Origin: Bradyrhizobium sacchari
GTDB taxonomy: Bacteria > Pseudomonadota > Alphaproteobacteria > Rhizobiales > Xanthobacteraceae
NCBI RefSeq assembly: GCF_002068095.1
Contig: NZ_LWIG01000007.1
Location: 96,754-147,400 of the forward strand
DNA length: 50,647 nt
Direction of reading: 5' to 3'
Positions 42,682 through 50,647 of the stretch are shown in pieces. Both the position numbers and the translations under genes were made by a program. The notes under the pieces were generated by a model. That model was not told where the DNA came from and did no database searches. It saw only the letters and a program-made list of their open reading frames with translations. The stretch's first letter is position 1; the number at the start of each line of letters is the position of its first letter.

Positions 42682-43665
42682 ATGATGATCACCAGACGAC
42701 ATTTCCTTCAGACCGCCGTCTGCGCCGCAGCCTCGCTCGCCGCGCCGCGTACGTTTGCGCTCGGCAACCCCTCTTATCCCTCGCGCAGCGTGAAATGGGT
42801 GGTGCCTTATGCCCCGGGCGGCGCGACCGACGTGCTGTCGCGGCTGCTCTGCCAGCGCCTGTCCGACCGGCTCGGGCAGTCCTTCGTGGTCGAGAACAAG
42901 CCCGGCGCCGGCAGCAATATCGGAACGCAGGCCGTGATCGCCTCGGCCCCCGACGGCTATACGCTGCTGCTGACCTCGACCGCGAACGCGATCAATGCCT
43001 CGTTCGATCCGGCGCTGCCGTATGATTTCGCCAAGGGTATCGCGCCGGTTGCGGGTGTCGCGCGGATTCCTCTGGTGCTGGTCGTGGGCAACGACCTGCC
43101 GGTGAAGAGCGTTGCCGACTTCATCGCCTATGCCAAAGCCAATCCCGGCAAGATGTCGATCGCCTCCTCCGGCATCGGCACCTCGCTGCATCTGTCCGGC
43201 GAGCTGTTCAAGTCACTTGCGAGTGTGCAGTTCACCCACGTGCCCTATCGCGGCTCGGCGCCGGGCCTGACCGACGTGATGAGCGGCCAGATCCAGGGCA
43301 TGTTCGACAACGTCACCTCGTCTTTCGAACTTGTGCGCGCCGGCAAGCTGCGCGCGCTGGGCGTCACCACGCGCGAGCGCGCGGAGGTCCTCCCCGACGT
43401 GCCGCCGATCGCCGATACGCTTGCGGGCTACGAGACGAGCTCGTTCTACGGCGTCGGCGCACCGCACGACACGCCGCGCGAGATCATCGACCTGCTCAAC
43501 CGCGAGATCGACGCCGCGTTGTCCGACACCGAGATCAAGGCCCGCATCGCCGAGCTCGGCGCGATCCCGCTGCATGGCAGCGCAGCCGAGTTCGGCGGCA
43601 TGCTGGCTGCGGAAACCGACCGTTGGCGCAAGGTGGTCGAGCTGTCGGGGATCAGGAAGGAGTAG
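42682..43665 (+). CDS. TctC-family (Bug) solute-binding protein
   Basis: The product has 327 residues. The N-terminus MMITRRHFLQTAVCAAASLA carries a twin-arginine motif (TRRHFLQ), so it should be folded before export. The mature part has VKWVVPYAPGGATDVLSRLL, VENKPGAGSNIGTQAV, DGYTLLLTSTAN, HVPYRGSAPGLTDVMSGQIQGMFDN and LRALGVTTRERA, the Bug/TctC fingerprint. No TctA or TctB subunit is adjacent, as is common for these orphans. The ligand, probably a carboxylate, is unknown. Confidence 0.92.
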   Translation: MMITRRHFLQTAVCAAASLAAPRTFALGNPSYPSRSVKWVVPYAPGGATDVLSRLLCQRLSDRLGQSFVVENKPGAGSNIGTQAVIASAPDGYTLLLTSTANAINASFDPALPYDFAKGIAPVAGVARIPLVLVVGNDLPVKSVADFIAYAKANPGKMSIASSGIGTSLHLSGELFKSLASVQFTHVPYRGSAPGLTDVMSGQIQGMFDNVTSSFELVRAGKLRALGVTTRERAEVLPDVPPIADTLAGYETSSFYGVGAPHDTPREIIDLLNREIDAALSDTEIKARIAELGAIPLHGSAAEFGGMLAAETDRWRKVVELSGIRKE

Positions 43666-43749
43666 GCCTCGCCATCCGCTAGGCGATGCCGGGCAAACGG
43701 GCTATTCTTTTCTACCCTGCGTTGTTGGATTCTGAAGAGGAGGCGCCCC

Positions 43750-44454
43750 GTGGCACTTGATTCCTTGGAGTTTCCGGTCCAGGTCGCACCGTTCGAGCAG
43801 CCGCTGACGAATTTCGCCAGGCGCGTGAAGGGTGGACAGGCCAGGGTGGTCGCGATCGGCTCATCGACCACGGCGGGCGAAGGCGGCATCGCGCCCTATC
43901 CGCAGCGGCTGCTGACGGATCTCCGGATCAAATATCCAAATGTCGCGATCGAGGTGATCAACCGCGGCGTCGGCGGCGAAGACGCGCCGTCGGAGCTGAA
44001 GCGGTTCGAACACGACGTCTTCGACCTGAAGCCCGATCTCGTCATCTGGCAGATCGGCACCAATACGGTATGGCAAGCCGATGGCCCCTCGTTCGAGGAC
44101 ACCACGAACGCCATCCGTGAAGGTGTCGACCAACTGCTCCGCGCCGGGCAGATCGACGTGATCCTTATGGACCTTCAATATGTGCCCGCGGTGCTGACAC
44201 CGGCCAAGCGCCCGAAGGCGGAGGCCATGGTCGAGGCGATCAGCCAGATCGCGCACGAGAGGCACATGAACGTCTTCCGCCGTTTTGCGCTGATGGAGGG
44301 ATGGCACGAGGTCGCGAAGATCTCGTTCGACCGCCTGGTCGACCCGGGCGATGATTCCAGGCTCCATGCCAGCGACTGGACCACGGACAAGATGACCTGG
44401 CAGTTGGCCGGCGCAATCGCGGACGCGACCAGCAAAGCGTCTCACGGCGCCTAG
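43750..44454 (+). CDS. SGNH/GDSL-type hydrolase
   Basis: The product has 234 residues from a GTG at 43750. Block I is IGSSTTAGEGG with the catalytic Ser39, block II is NRGVGGED, block III is WQIGTNTV with Asn, and the C-terminal DDSRLHASD supplies Asp and His. The order fits SGNH esterases. It has no signal peptide, so it probably acts in the cytoplasm or leaves by another route. Substrate unknown. It follows the TctC gene by 84 bases in the same direction. Confidence 0.88.
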   Translation: MALDSLEFPVQVAPFEQPLTNFARRVKGGQARVVAIGSSTTAGEGGIAPYPQRLLTDLRIKYPNVAIEVINRGVGGEDAPSELKRFEHDVFDLKPDLVIWQIGTNTVWQADGPSFEDTTNAIREGVDQLLRAGQIDVILMDLQYVPAVLTPAKRPKAEAMVEAISQIAHERHMNVFRRFALMEGWHEVAKISFDRLVDPGDDSRLHASDWTTDKMTWQLAGAIADATSKASHGA

Positions 44455-44496
44455 TCCTATGCCGCGTCGGATCGCGCGCCAAACGAACGGGGAGTG

Positions 44497-44763
44497 CTAG
44501 CCGCTTCTCCCGTGGCGCAAACGCGGCGGCACGTTGACGGGATAATATGGATTGAGATCGCAGGTCGCCGCGCGGCCCATCGCCGTGGCACGGCACTGCG
44601 GCAGCGAGGTGAAGGAGCAGTCGTACCACTCTCCGCCGCCGCCACTCGCGCCGGTATAGACATGCATGCAGACGGGAAAACCGGAGCCGAAGGTCTGCGC
44701 ACGCGACGGCGCGGCCGCGAGCACCGCGCCGACGATCACGACCAAGCCGAACGAGAAACGCAT
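44497..44763 (-). CDS. DUF3551 secreted small protein, copy 2
   Basis: The product has 88 residues from the ATG at 44763; an upstream start at 44778 would add five. A signal peptide ends PSRAQ. The mature part carries PVCMHVYTGASGGGGEWYDC, FTSLPQCRATAMGRAATCDLNPYY, with four conserved cysteines, the DUF3551 pattern found in Bradyrhizobium. It is a tandem paralogue of the upstream gene, 27 bases away. Function unknown. Confidence 0.88.
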   Translation of the reverse strand: MRFSFGLVVIVGAVLAAAPSRAQTFGSGFPVCMHVYTGASGGGGEWYDCSFTSLPQCRATAMGRAATCDLNPYYPVNVPPRLRHGRSG

Positions 44764-44790
44764 GAAGAACGCTCCCACGCTCCGGATTGC

Positions 44791-45069
44791 TCAATACACC
44801 TTCTTGACACGCCTGCGCGGAGGCGGCGGGGGTTCATCGAAGGTGTAATAGGGATTGAGGTCGCAGCTCGCCGAGCGACCCGACGCCGTGGCGCGACATT
44901 GCGGCAGCGAGGTAAAGGAGCAATCGTAATAGTCGCCGCCACCGCCCCAGCCGCCGGGCGTGTACACGTGCATGCACACCGGATAGCGGGGATCATAGGT
45001 CTGGGCGCGCGCATCTGCCGCAGCGAACAGCGTGACAATCGCGGTGAGGGTCAGGATCGACAAACGCAT
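44791..45069 (-). CDS. DUF3551 secreted small protein, copy 1
   Basis: The product has 92 residues with a signal peptide ending DARAQ. The core YPVCMHVYTPGGWGGGGDYYD and CSFTSLPQCRATASGRSASC is about 70 percent identical by eye to copy 2, including four cysteines. The C-terminus differs (FDEPPPPPRRRVKKVY), Pro-rich and basic. A recent tandem duplication followed by divergence at the C-terminus is the simplest reading. Confidence 0.88.
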   Translation of the reverse strand: MRLSILTLTAIVTLFAAADARAQTYDPRYPVCMHVYTPGGWGGGGDYYDCSFTSLPQCRATASGRSASCDLNPYYTFDEPPPPPRRRVKKVY

Positions 45070-45187
45070 GGAGACATCCTCGAATCGGTAGCGTCGGCAG
45101 CTCTGATGCCGACGGCCCCATATGGCATAACACCACGCCGGAAGCGACTGTTCCCAAGGACAGATGACGGCAAGGTGAGGCGCGCTG

Positions 45188-47062
45188 CTAGCCCAGCCCC
45201 TGCAGCACCAGCCGGTTCAACCTCGCCGCAAACGCGGCGGGGTCTTCCGGCAGCTCGCCGTCCAGGATCTGCGCCTGCTCGAGCAGAAGCAGGCTGAGAT
45301 CATCGACGTCCCCGGAGCCGGCCTGGGCCCTGGTGATCGCTCCCACCATCGGATGGCGCAGATTGATCTCGAGCACCGGCTTGGTGCGCATGCCGCGATT
45401 CTGCTGCGACAGGATACGCTCGAGCTCGCGGCTCGGACCCTGGCTGTCGGCAACGAGGCAGGAGGCCGAGCTGGTCAGGCGCGTCGAAGCCTTGACGTCG
45501 CTGACGCGCTCGCCGAGCGCGGCCTTGATCACGGCGATGGTGGCGGCTTCATCGGCGACGGGCTCGTCCTTCTTCGCCTCATCCTTGTCGTCGAGGCGCG
45601 GGATGAGATCGAGGTTGAGATCGCCCTGGCTCAGCGACTTCAGCGGCTTGCCCTCGAACTCCGTCGGCATCGAGGTCCAGAAGGCATCGACGGGATCAGA
45701 CAGCAGCAGCACCTCAATGCCGCGGGCGGTCGCAGCTTCGAGCCGCGGGTTGGACTTCAGCCGCTCGATGCTGTCGCCGACGAGATAATAGATCTCGGTC
45801 TGGTTCGGCTTGAAATCGGCGACGACCTCTTTCAGAGACCGCTTCTCGCCCGTCGTGGTAGTGAAGCGCGACAGCGCCAGCAGCTTCTCGCGCCGCTCGA
45901 AATCTTCGTAGATGCCTTCCTTCAGCACAGCGCCGAAGGCGTGCCAGATCTTGGCAAAATTCTCGGCGTCCTTGTCGGCGAGGCTTTCGAGCTCGGACAC
46001 GACGCGGGTCGCGACGGCTTTCCGGATCTGCGCCAGCTGCGGATTGTTCTGTAGCATCTCGCGCGAGATGTTGAGCGGAAGATCCTCGCTGTCGACGACA
46101 CCGCGGACGAAGCGCAGGTACCCCGGCAAGAGATCGGCATCGTCGGTGATGAAGACGCGGCGGACGTAGAGTTTTACGCGGCCCTTGCGGTTCGGCTCGA
46201 ACAGGTCGAACGGCTTTGTCGAGGGCGCGAACAGCAGCACGGCGTAGGAATAGCGGCCCTCGGCGCGGTAATGCAGCGTCATCGCGGGATCGTCGAAGGC
46301 GGAGGCGATCTGCTGATAGGCCTTCTTGTAGTCCTCCGGCGTCAGCTCGGATTTCGAGCGCTGCCACAGCGCGCTCGCCGAGTTGATCTGGCGCGGCTCG
46401 CCCTCTTCCGGCACAAGTTCGATGGGAAACAGGATGTTGTCGGAATAGGCACCGACGATGCGCTCGATCTCGTAGGTCTCGAGATATTTCTTCGCGTCGT
46501 CCTTCAGGTGCAGAACGATCTCGGTGCCCCGTGCGACACGCGCCGCGTCCTCGTCGCTGGCGCGCGCGATCTCGAAGCCGGAGCCGCCGGAGGATGTCCA
46601 GGTCCAGACGTCGCTCTCGCCGGCGCGGCGGCTGATGACGACGATCCTGTCGGCGACCATGAAGGCTGAATAGAAGCCGACGCCGAACTGGCCGATCAGA
46701 CCGAGGCCGTCCTTGGCCTCCTTCAGCTTGGACACGAAGGCCTTGGTACCGGAACGGGCGATGGTGCCGAGATGGTCGATCAGCTCCTGCCGCTCCATGC
46801 CGATGCCATTGTCGGCAATCGTGAGCGTTCCGGCCGTCTTGTTCGGGATGATCCGGATCTTGAGCGCATCGCCCTCGCCCAGCAGGGCCGGCGTTGCGAT
46901 CGCCTCGTAGCGCAGCTTGTCGCAGGCATCAGAGGCGTTGGAGACGAGCTCGCGCAGGAAAATGTCCGTCTCCGAATAGACGGAATGCACCATGAGGTGC
47001 AGAAGCTCGGAAACCTCGGCCTGGAAGGGCTGCGTATGCACAGCCGTATCTGACGTCGTCAT
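45188..47062 (-). CDS. htpG: Hsp90-family chaperone HtpG
   Basis: The ATP-dependent cytosolic chaperone has 624 residues, the usual length. The N-terminal ATPase domain has [47 protein letters not shown] and [18 protein letters not shown]. The middle domain includes [10 protein letters not shown] and [18 protein letters not shown]. The C-terminal dimer domain follows (about 510-624). An RpoH-type promoter lies 33 bases upstream of the start, so heat induction is expected. Confidence 0.97.
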   Translation of the reverse strand: MTTSDTAVHTQPFQAEVSELLHLMVHSVYSETDIFLRELVSNASDACDKLRYEAIATPALLGEGDALKIRIIPNKTAGTLTIADNGIGMERQELIDHLGTIARSGTKAFVSKLKEAKDGLGLIGQFGVGFYSAFMVADRIVVISRRAGESDVWTWTSSGGSGFEIARASDEDAARVARGTEIVLHLKDDAKKYLETYEIERIVGAYSDNILFPIELVPEEGEPRQINSASALWQRSKSELTPEDYKKAYQQIASAFDDPAMTLHYRAEGRYSYAVLLFAPSTKPFDLFEPNRKGRVKLYVRRVFITDDADLLPGYLRFVRGVVDSEDLPLNISREMLQNNPQLAQIRKAVATRVVSELESLADKDAENFAKIWHAFGAVLKEGIYEDFERREKLLALSRFTTTTGEKRSLKEVVADFKPNQTEIYYLVGDSIERLKSNPRLEAATARGIEVLLLSDPVDAFWTSMPTEFEGKPLKSLSQGDLNLDLIPRLDDKDEAKKDEPVADEAATIAVIKAALGERVSDVKASTRLTSSASCLVADSQGPSRELERILSQQNRGMRTKPVLEINLRHPMVGAITRAQAGSGDVDDLSLLLLEQAQILDGELPEDPAAFAARLNRLVLQGLG

Positions 47063-47094
47063 GCGTTTACCCGGTCAATTCAAAGGGGAAAGCC

Positions 47095-47125
47095 CGGATA
47101 TAACGCGATGGGAGGACGGATCAAG
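47095..47125 (-). promoter_or_regulatory. RpoH (sigma32) type promoter of htpG
   Basis: On the reverse strand CTTG (47122-47125), 17 bases, then GTTATATCCG (47095-47104). This matches the alphaproteobacterial RpoH pattern CTTG-N17-CYTATMTNNG at all but one defined base of the -10. Confidence 0.8.
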
Positions 47126-47188
47126 AGGACGTGAAGCGTTTGGCCCCGGCCTGCGGCAGAGGCGATCCCGACCACGGACCAAGGGTGA

Positions 47189-47602
47189 TCAGGTGACGCA
47201 ACGGCCCGGCTGGAGCAGCTTGGCGACTTCGGTCAGCGCGCTGACCATCGGCTCGCAGGCAATCGTCGGCTTGTTGCGGTCCTGCTGCTTCTTCTGGTTC
47301 TGGAGCAGCACCGGCGGCTTGGCGTTGCCGGTCTCGATCACCGCGGGGACCCGCAGCAGCACAGAGGTATCGGGGAGGTCGTTCAGCCGCATCGAGACGG
47401 TGCGGGTGGGAACTGCTGTCGGCTTGAGCTCGGCCAGCCGGTCGGCCTTGCCGGCGCGATTGACGTTGTGACCAGGCTTGTCAGACTTGTCGGCGACCGC
47501 CTGCCAGCGGTCGGCCAGATCATGGCCGGAGGCCAGTTGCACGGCACCGAGCGTCGTGGCAATCGCGAAGGCGCCCAAAAATACCTTTTGAATCTGTGAC
47601 AT
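47189..47602 (-). CDS. Secreted conserved hypothetical protein
   Basis: The product has 137 residues. An N-terminal hydrophobic stretch (VFLGAFAIATTLGAVQLASG) gives a likely signal peptide with cleavage near ASG/H. A Lys/Asp-rich linker (about 28-62) is followed by TVSMRLNDLPDTSVLLRVPAV and KPTIACEPMVSALTEVAKLLQPGRC with two cysteines that may pair. No named family is recognised. It lies upstream of htpG on the same strand but separate from its promoter. Confidence 0.7.
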   Translation of the reverse strand: MSQIQKVFLGAFAIATTLGAVQLASGHDLADRWQAVADKSDKPGHNVNRAGKADRLAELKPTAVPTRTVSMRLNDLPDTSVLLRVPAVIETGNAKPPVLLQNQKKQQDRNKPTIACEPMVSALTEVAKLLQPGRCVT

Positions 47603-48122
47603 GGCTATCGATCCCTCGCCCCATGGCGATCACGGGAACAACGCGAGCCGACGACCGGGAGTTCTCGGCCGTCACGATCACTTAACCGTGTGCGAAAAGG
47701 TCGGGGCGCCCATGCAAAAAAATTCGCAACCGCCTGGAACGACTCCGGCAGTCGGGAGTCGTCTCAACAGCCGGCTATTCCCCCCTGCCCCATAAGCCGG
47801 CGACGTAGGGCGCGACTGTGGTGATGCCAGTCGCGCCTTACTTTTGTCTGCGGTTTTGCTTTTGTCTGCGGCTTTGGCGCCGTTTTAGGGTCCGCCCCAG
47901 CTTTGATGTTGATGTGCAGGGCCGCCTGGAGCGAGGTGGCCAGGGCCGAAAGACGCAGGCTCTCATACCCCTGGGACACTCACCAGCATTCCTAGGCGTA
48001 TCCTCGGCCCGACAGCCCCGATTCCAGCATCCCCGACATGATCAGAACCCTCTGTCGGAAGGTGGCACACCGTCATCACAGCCGGCAGTTCGCCCTCAAC
48101 CAGCGCCGGCAGGGATCGAACC
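47603..48122. other. Low-information stretch between hypothetical and GntP genes
   Basis: About 520 bases with at most one weak small ORF. A hairpin CGACTCC/GGAGTCG occupies 47740-47761 without a T-run. A direct repeat of CTTTTGTCTGCGG occurs at about 47842 and 47857. The right part (47980-48122) shows nothing I can name. Confidence 0.4.
47764..47979 (-). CDS. Doubtful small ORF
   Basis: An open frame of 71 codons from a GTG at 47979. The translation has a plausible amphipathic start (MSQGYESLRLSALATSLQAA) and then a basic tail with the internal repeat PKPQTKAKPQTK that comes from the DNA direct repeat. No good ribosome-binding site is seen. It may be a lineage-specific basic peptide or chance. 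Confidence 0.3.
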   Translation of the reverse strand: MSQGYESLRLSALATSLQAALHINIKAGADPKTAPKPQTKAKPQTKVRRDWHHHSRALRRRLMGQGGIAGC

Positions 48123-49568
48123 TCAGAATGACCCGACTATCGAGCCGAGTATCAGGACAGCCACCAGTGCAATGATGCAACTGACAATCACGGTCATCAC
48201 CATGTCGAGATAACTTTCACGGTGAGTGAGACCGCTAATTTGCAGGAGCAGTAACACAGTCCCGTTGTGCGGGAGGGCGTCGAGGGTGCCGGCGCTCATC
48301 GTCGTCACACGATGCATCAATTCCGGATCGAGGCCATGCTTGGCAGCAAGCTGCAGGAAGTCGTCACCAAATGCGTTGAGCACGATTGCCATGCCGCCGG
48401 AAGCCGTACCGGTCAGCCCCGCCAGCACGTTCATTGAGACGGCTAACGAGACGAGCGGCCCACCACCGATCGAAAACACCGCGTCGCGAACCGTCGCAAA
48501 GGCCGGCAACGCGGCCACGACCGCGCCGAAGCCAACAAGGCTGGCGATCATCAGCATCGGCAAGGCTGCAGAATTCGCGCCGGCATCGAGACTTTCACGT
48601 AAGGATGGTAAGCGCCGCAGGTTGATGAGTAGGACGGTCACGTTTGCCGCCGCGAGTGCCACGACAACCGACCAGACGCCCGACACGGCTCCGATCGTCG
48701 TTCCGCCCCACTGTTCGCTGGACAGGAACGAAAAATCGAGTCGCGGAAATATGAAGAGCGACATCAGGAAGTTCGTGACGATGACCACGATGAGGGGTAG
48801 TGCGGCCATGGCGAAGCTGGGTCCGCTCTCGGCGCGCTTGCCATGCGGCAACTCGGCCGGATCGAAGTCGCCCGCAGGCGCCGCCTGCTCGCGAACCTTC
48901 TCGGTGACGACGGGAGCAATGTCTGCATCGCCAGCGTAACTTTCGCCTGCCTTGCGCGCGGCTGCCTCGGCACGACCGAGCCACCACATGCCGAAGATGA
49001 AGATGATCGCCGACGCGATGATGCTCAGCCCGGGAGCGGCGAAGGTGGTGGTACCGAAGTACGGCATGGGAATGGCATTGTTGACTGAAGGCGTTCCCGG
49101 CATGACGGACATCGTAAAGGTAAAAGCGCCGAGGCCGACTGTAGCCGGAAGCAACCGGCGCGGGATGTTCGCGGCGCGGAACATCTCGTGAGCCATGGGC
49201 ACCAGCACAAAGAACGCGACAAACACGCTCACGCCACCGTAGGTCACAATGGCCGAGGCGATTACCACCGCGAGAACCGTCCGCTTGGTCCCCAGCTTTT
49301 CGGTCAAATACTGCGCGATCGAGCTGATCGAGCCGCTGTCGCCCATGAGCTTTCCGAACAGCCCGCCCAGCATGAACATGGGGAACCACTGCGCGACGAA
49401 CCGCGCCGCGCCGCTCATGAATGTCTGAGTCCAGTGGGCGAGCAGCGGTTCACCCGAAAACGCGGCTGCGACGAGCGCCGCGATTGGAGAGACCAGCAGC
49501 ACACTTACTCCCCTGTAGGCGAGCCACATGAGCAGAGCCAAACCAAGCAATATTCCGAGCAATCCCAT
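48123..49568 (-). CDS. GntP-family permease
   Basis: The product has 481 residues and about 12-13 helices. Blocks LLGILLGLALLMWLAYRG, FPMFMLGGLFGKLMGDSGS, SAIVTYGGVSVFVAFFVLVP, MSVMPGTPSVNNAIPM and GLTGTASGGMAIVLNAFG are typical of GntP-type (gluconate/carboxylate:H+) symporters. A charged cytosolic loop (about 200-245) splits the halves. It starts 22 bases after the urea transporter stop, so both are probably one operon. The solute may be a carboxylate rather than gluconate. Confidence 0.88.
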   Translation of the reverse strand: MGLLGILLGLALLMWLAYRGVSVLLVSPIAALVAAAFSGEPLLAHWTQTFMSGAARFVAQWFPMFMLGGLFGKLMGDSGSISSIAQYLTEKLGTKRTVLAVVIASAIVTYGGVSVFVAFFVLVPMAHEMFRAANIPRRLLPATVGLGAFTFTMSVMPGTPSVNNAIPMPYFGTTTFAAPGLSIIASAIIFIFGMWWLGRAEAAARKAGESYAGDADIAPVVTEKVREQAAPAGDFDPAELPHGKRAESGPSFAMAALPLIVVIVTNFLMSLFIFPRLDFSFLSSEQWGGTTIGAVSGVWSVVVALAAANVTVLLINLRRLPSLRESLDAGANSAALPMLMIASLVGFGAVVAALPAFATVRDAVFSIGGGPLVSLAVSMNVLAGLTGTASGGMAIVLNAFGDDFLQLAAKHGLDPELMHRVTTMSAGTLDALPHNGTVLLLLQISGLTHRESYLDMVMTVIVSCIIALVAVLILGSIVGSF

Positions 49569-49590
49569 GGTTCACGCCTCCCAAGAGTAC

Positions 49591-50610
49591 CTACCTAGTC
49601 GCGCGCGCTTTCACGGCATCGTCTGTGCCGGCCGCGGCCGGCTCGAAACATTGGCGAGGAAGAAGGAAGATCCATGTGACCAGCACAAAGGGCGCGGTCA
49701 GCGCGGGAATTGCGAAGGGCGTCAACGCAACGTTCAGCGCCGCTTGCGCGATGACCGTGACCACCGTGCCGAGCAGGGCATAGATCGCGACGCGCCAGTT
49801 CGTCTGGTAGAACACCGCGCCCAACGCGATGGCGGTCAGAACCGGACTGAAACCGAGAAGGCCGCCGGTGATCAACTCGCTCTCGGCTCCAAAAAGATGA
49901 GCCGTCAGAACGGCCACGATCGCACCCGCGATCGCGAAGGCGGCGGCCGCCGGCGAGTTCACGGCGAGGCCGATGACCAGCAGCAGGGCGGCCACGGCGC
50001 TCGCCTTCAGGAAAACCTGTGAGATGCTTTGCAGCACGCCTTGTACGAGGTCCATGAGCTTGAGCGGGCTGGCCTCATAGGAATGAAATGCCGCAACGAC
50101 GTTGCCGGTCGGCAGCGCAGTCCCCACGAGCCCCGAAAACCCATACGTTGCCAGCAACAGGAGCCACGTCGTGAGAACGAATGGAAACGTGAGGCTGGAT
50201 AGACCGAGGGGCTTGACGGCGTTGGCGGTCCCGAGCATCGCGATGGCCGAAACCGCACCCCCGATCACGACATACACCCACAAGAGCGCGTTCGGTGACA
50301 GAAACGTCGCCAAGGCAAGTCCGACCAGGATGCCGTTGTAGCCAAAGAGCCCGGCGTGAAGCGCCGTTCTGTCGACGCGAAGCCATAGCGCCGTCAGGTT
50401 TGCCACGACGAGCGCCAAGACGCCGGCAATGGCCACGTGGGGCACGCCAGCCGCGTAGGAGCCCCAGGCGATCGCCGCCAGGAAGAGAATCCCGGTGAGC
50501 GGGTTGTCCTGAAACATCACTTGTCCCGTGCTGCGCAGATTAATGTCAACAAACCGCAACGTGGACGACGAGGCGCAGAGGCTTTCCCAACCGGCCAATA
50601 TCTTTTCCAT
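49591..50610 (-). CDS. Urea transporter (UT/Yut family)
   Basis: The product has 339 residues from the ATG at 50610, behind GGAGGCGGTA. Two homologous halves are visible: NPLTGILFLAAIAWGS with GLFGYNGILVGLALATFL in the first, and NSPAAAAFAIAGAIVAVLTA with GLLGFSPVLTAIALGAVF in the second. The LFGYNG and LLGFSP motifs are UT signatures. It should pass urea across the inner membrane down its gradient. It is first in a two-gene unit with the GntP permease; genes upstream lie outside the window. Confidence 0.9.
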   Translation of the reverse strand: MEKILAGWESLCASSSTLRFVDINLRSTGQVMFQDNPLTGILFLAAIAWGSYAAGVPHVAIAGVLALVVANLTALWLRVDRTALHAGLFGYNGILVGLALATFLSPNALLWVYVVIGGAVSAIAMLGTANAVKPLGLSSLTFPFVLTTWLLLLATYGFSGLVGTALPTGNVVAAFHSYEASPLKLMDLVQGVLQSISQVFLKASAVAALLLVIGLAVNSPAAAAFAIAGAIVAVLTAHLFGAESELITGGLLGFSPVLTAIALGAVFYQTNWRVAIYALLGTVVTVIAQAALNVALTPFAIPALTAPFVLVTWIFLLPRQCFEPAAAGTDDAVKARATR

Positions 50611-50647
50611 TACCGCCTCCTCGAACGCGACGCGCGCTGCTGGCGGG

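Noticed and set aside
48090..48135. tRNA T-arm-like sequence on the reverse strand (GAGGTTCGATCCCTG)
   Set aside because: The five-base T stem does not pair and no D or anticodon arm lies upstream, so neither a tRNA nor an attachment-site remnant is supported.

Overview
The window reads as a chromosomal core segment of a high-GC alphaproteobacterium, most likely Bradyrhizobium or a close relative. The main reasons are a group IV ornithine decarboxylase paired with homospermidine synthase, tandem DUF3551 genes, a 1577-residue GltB, a 345-residue ferrochelatase, an alphaproteobacterial RpoH-type promoter at htpG, a FixK2-type box, and families of imperfect palindromes between genes. I see no rRNA, tRNA, CRISPR array, transposase, integrase or phage gene. 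The genus call is inference from gene content and gene order; no search was run.

Left part (1-20236): a partial secreted protein; gltB-gltD (glutamate synthase) split by a palindrome; a beta-barrel outer-membrane protein divergent from an arabinose-5-phosphate isomerase (kdsD); a carboxymuconolactone-decarboxylase-like gene divergent from an HxlR regulator with a twin operator between them; an SPFH/NfeD pair; ferrochelatase with an ABC-type binding protein; a MAPEG protein; an overlapping M3 peptidase / DUF1007 / NicO metal-efflux operon; and a small membrane protein.

Centre (20237-32991): a long structured leader (speF type) precedes ornithine decarboxylase, then a GNAT, a RidA protein and homospermidine synthase, which together make a homospermidine locus. 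On the other strand a Zur-box-controlled operon runs His-rich mini-protein, znuC, znuB, znuA, a COG0523 GTPase and a beta-propeller protein, perhaps continuing into MgtC. A pair of half-size YraQ-like permeases and an iron-type superoxide dismutase follow.

Right part (33000-50647): a GNAT, a MATE exporter, DUF2147, a DUF3095 cyclase-like protein, a 69-residue protein behind a predicted FixK2 promoter, an ACP / AMP-ligase / SDR operon next to a FadD-type ligase, a TctC-type binding protein, an SGNH hydrolase, two DUF3551 proteins, HtpG behind an RpoH promoter, a secreted hypothetical, and a GntP-type permease with a urea transporter at the edge.

The strongest leads are regulatory: the speF leader with two alternative anti-Shine-Dalgarno strands, the Zur box that contains the -10 and leaves almost no 5' leader, the FixK2-type promoter of an unknown small protein, and the twin HxlR operator. 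The WD40-like partner of the COG0523 GTPase, the split permease pair and the stand-alone ACP cassette are the least explained protein-level items.
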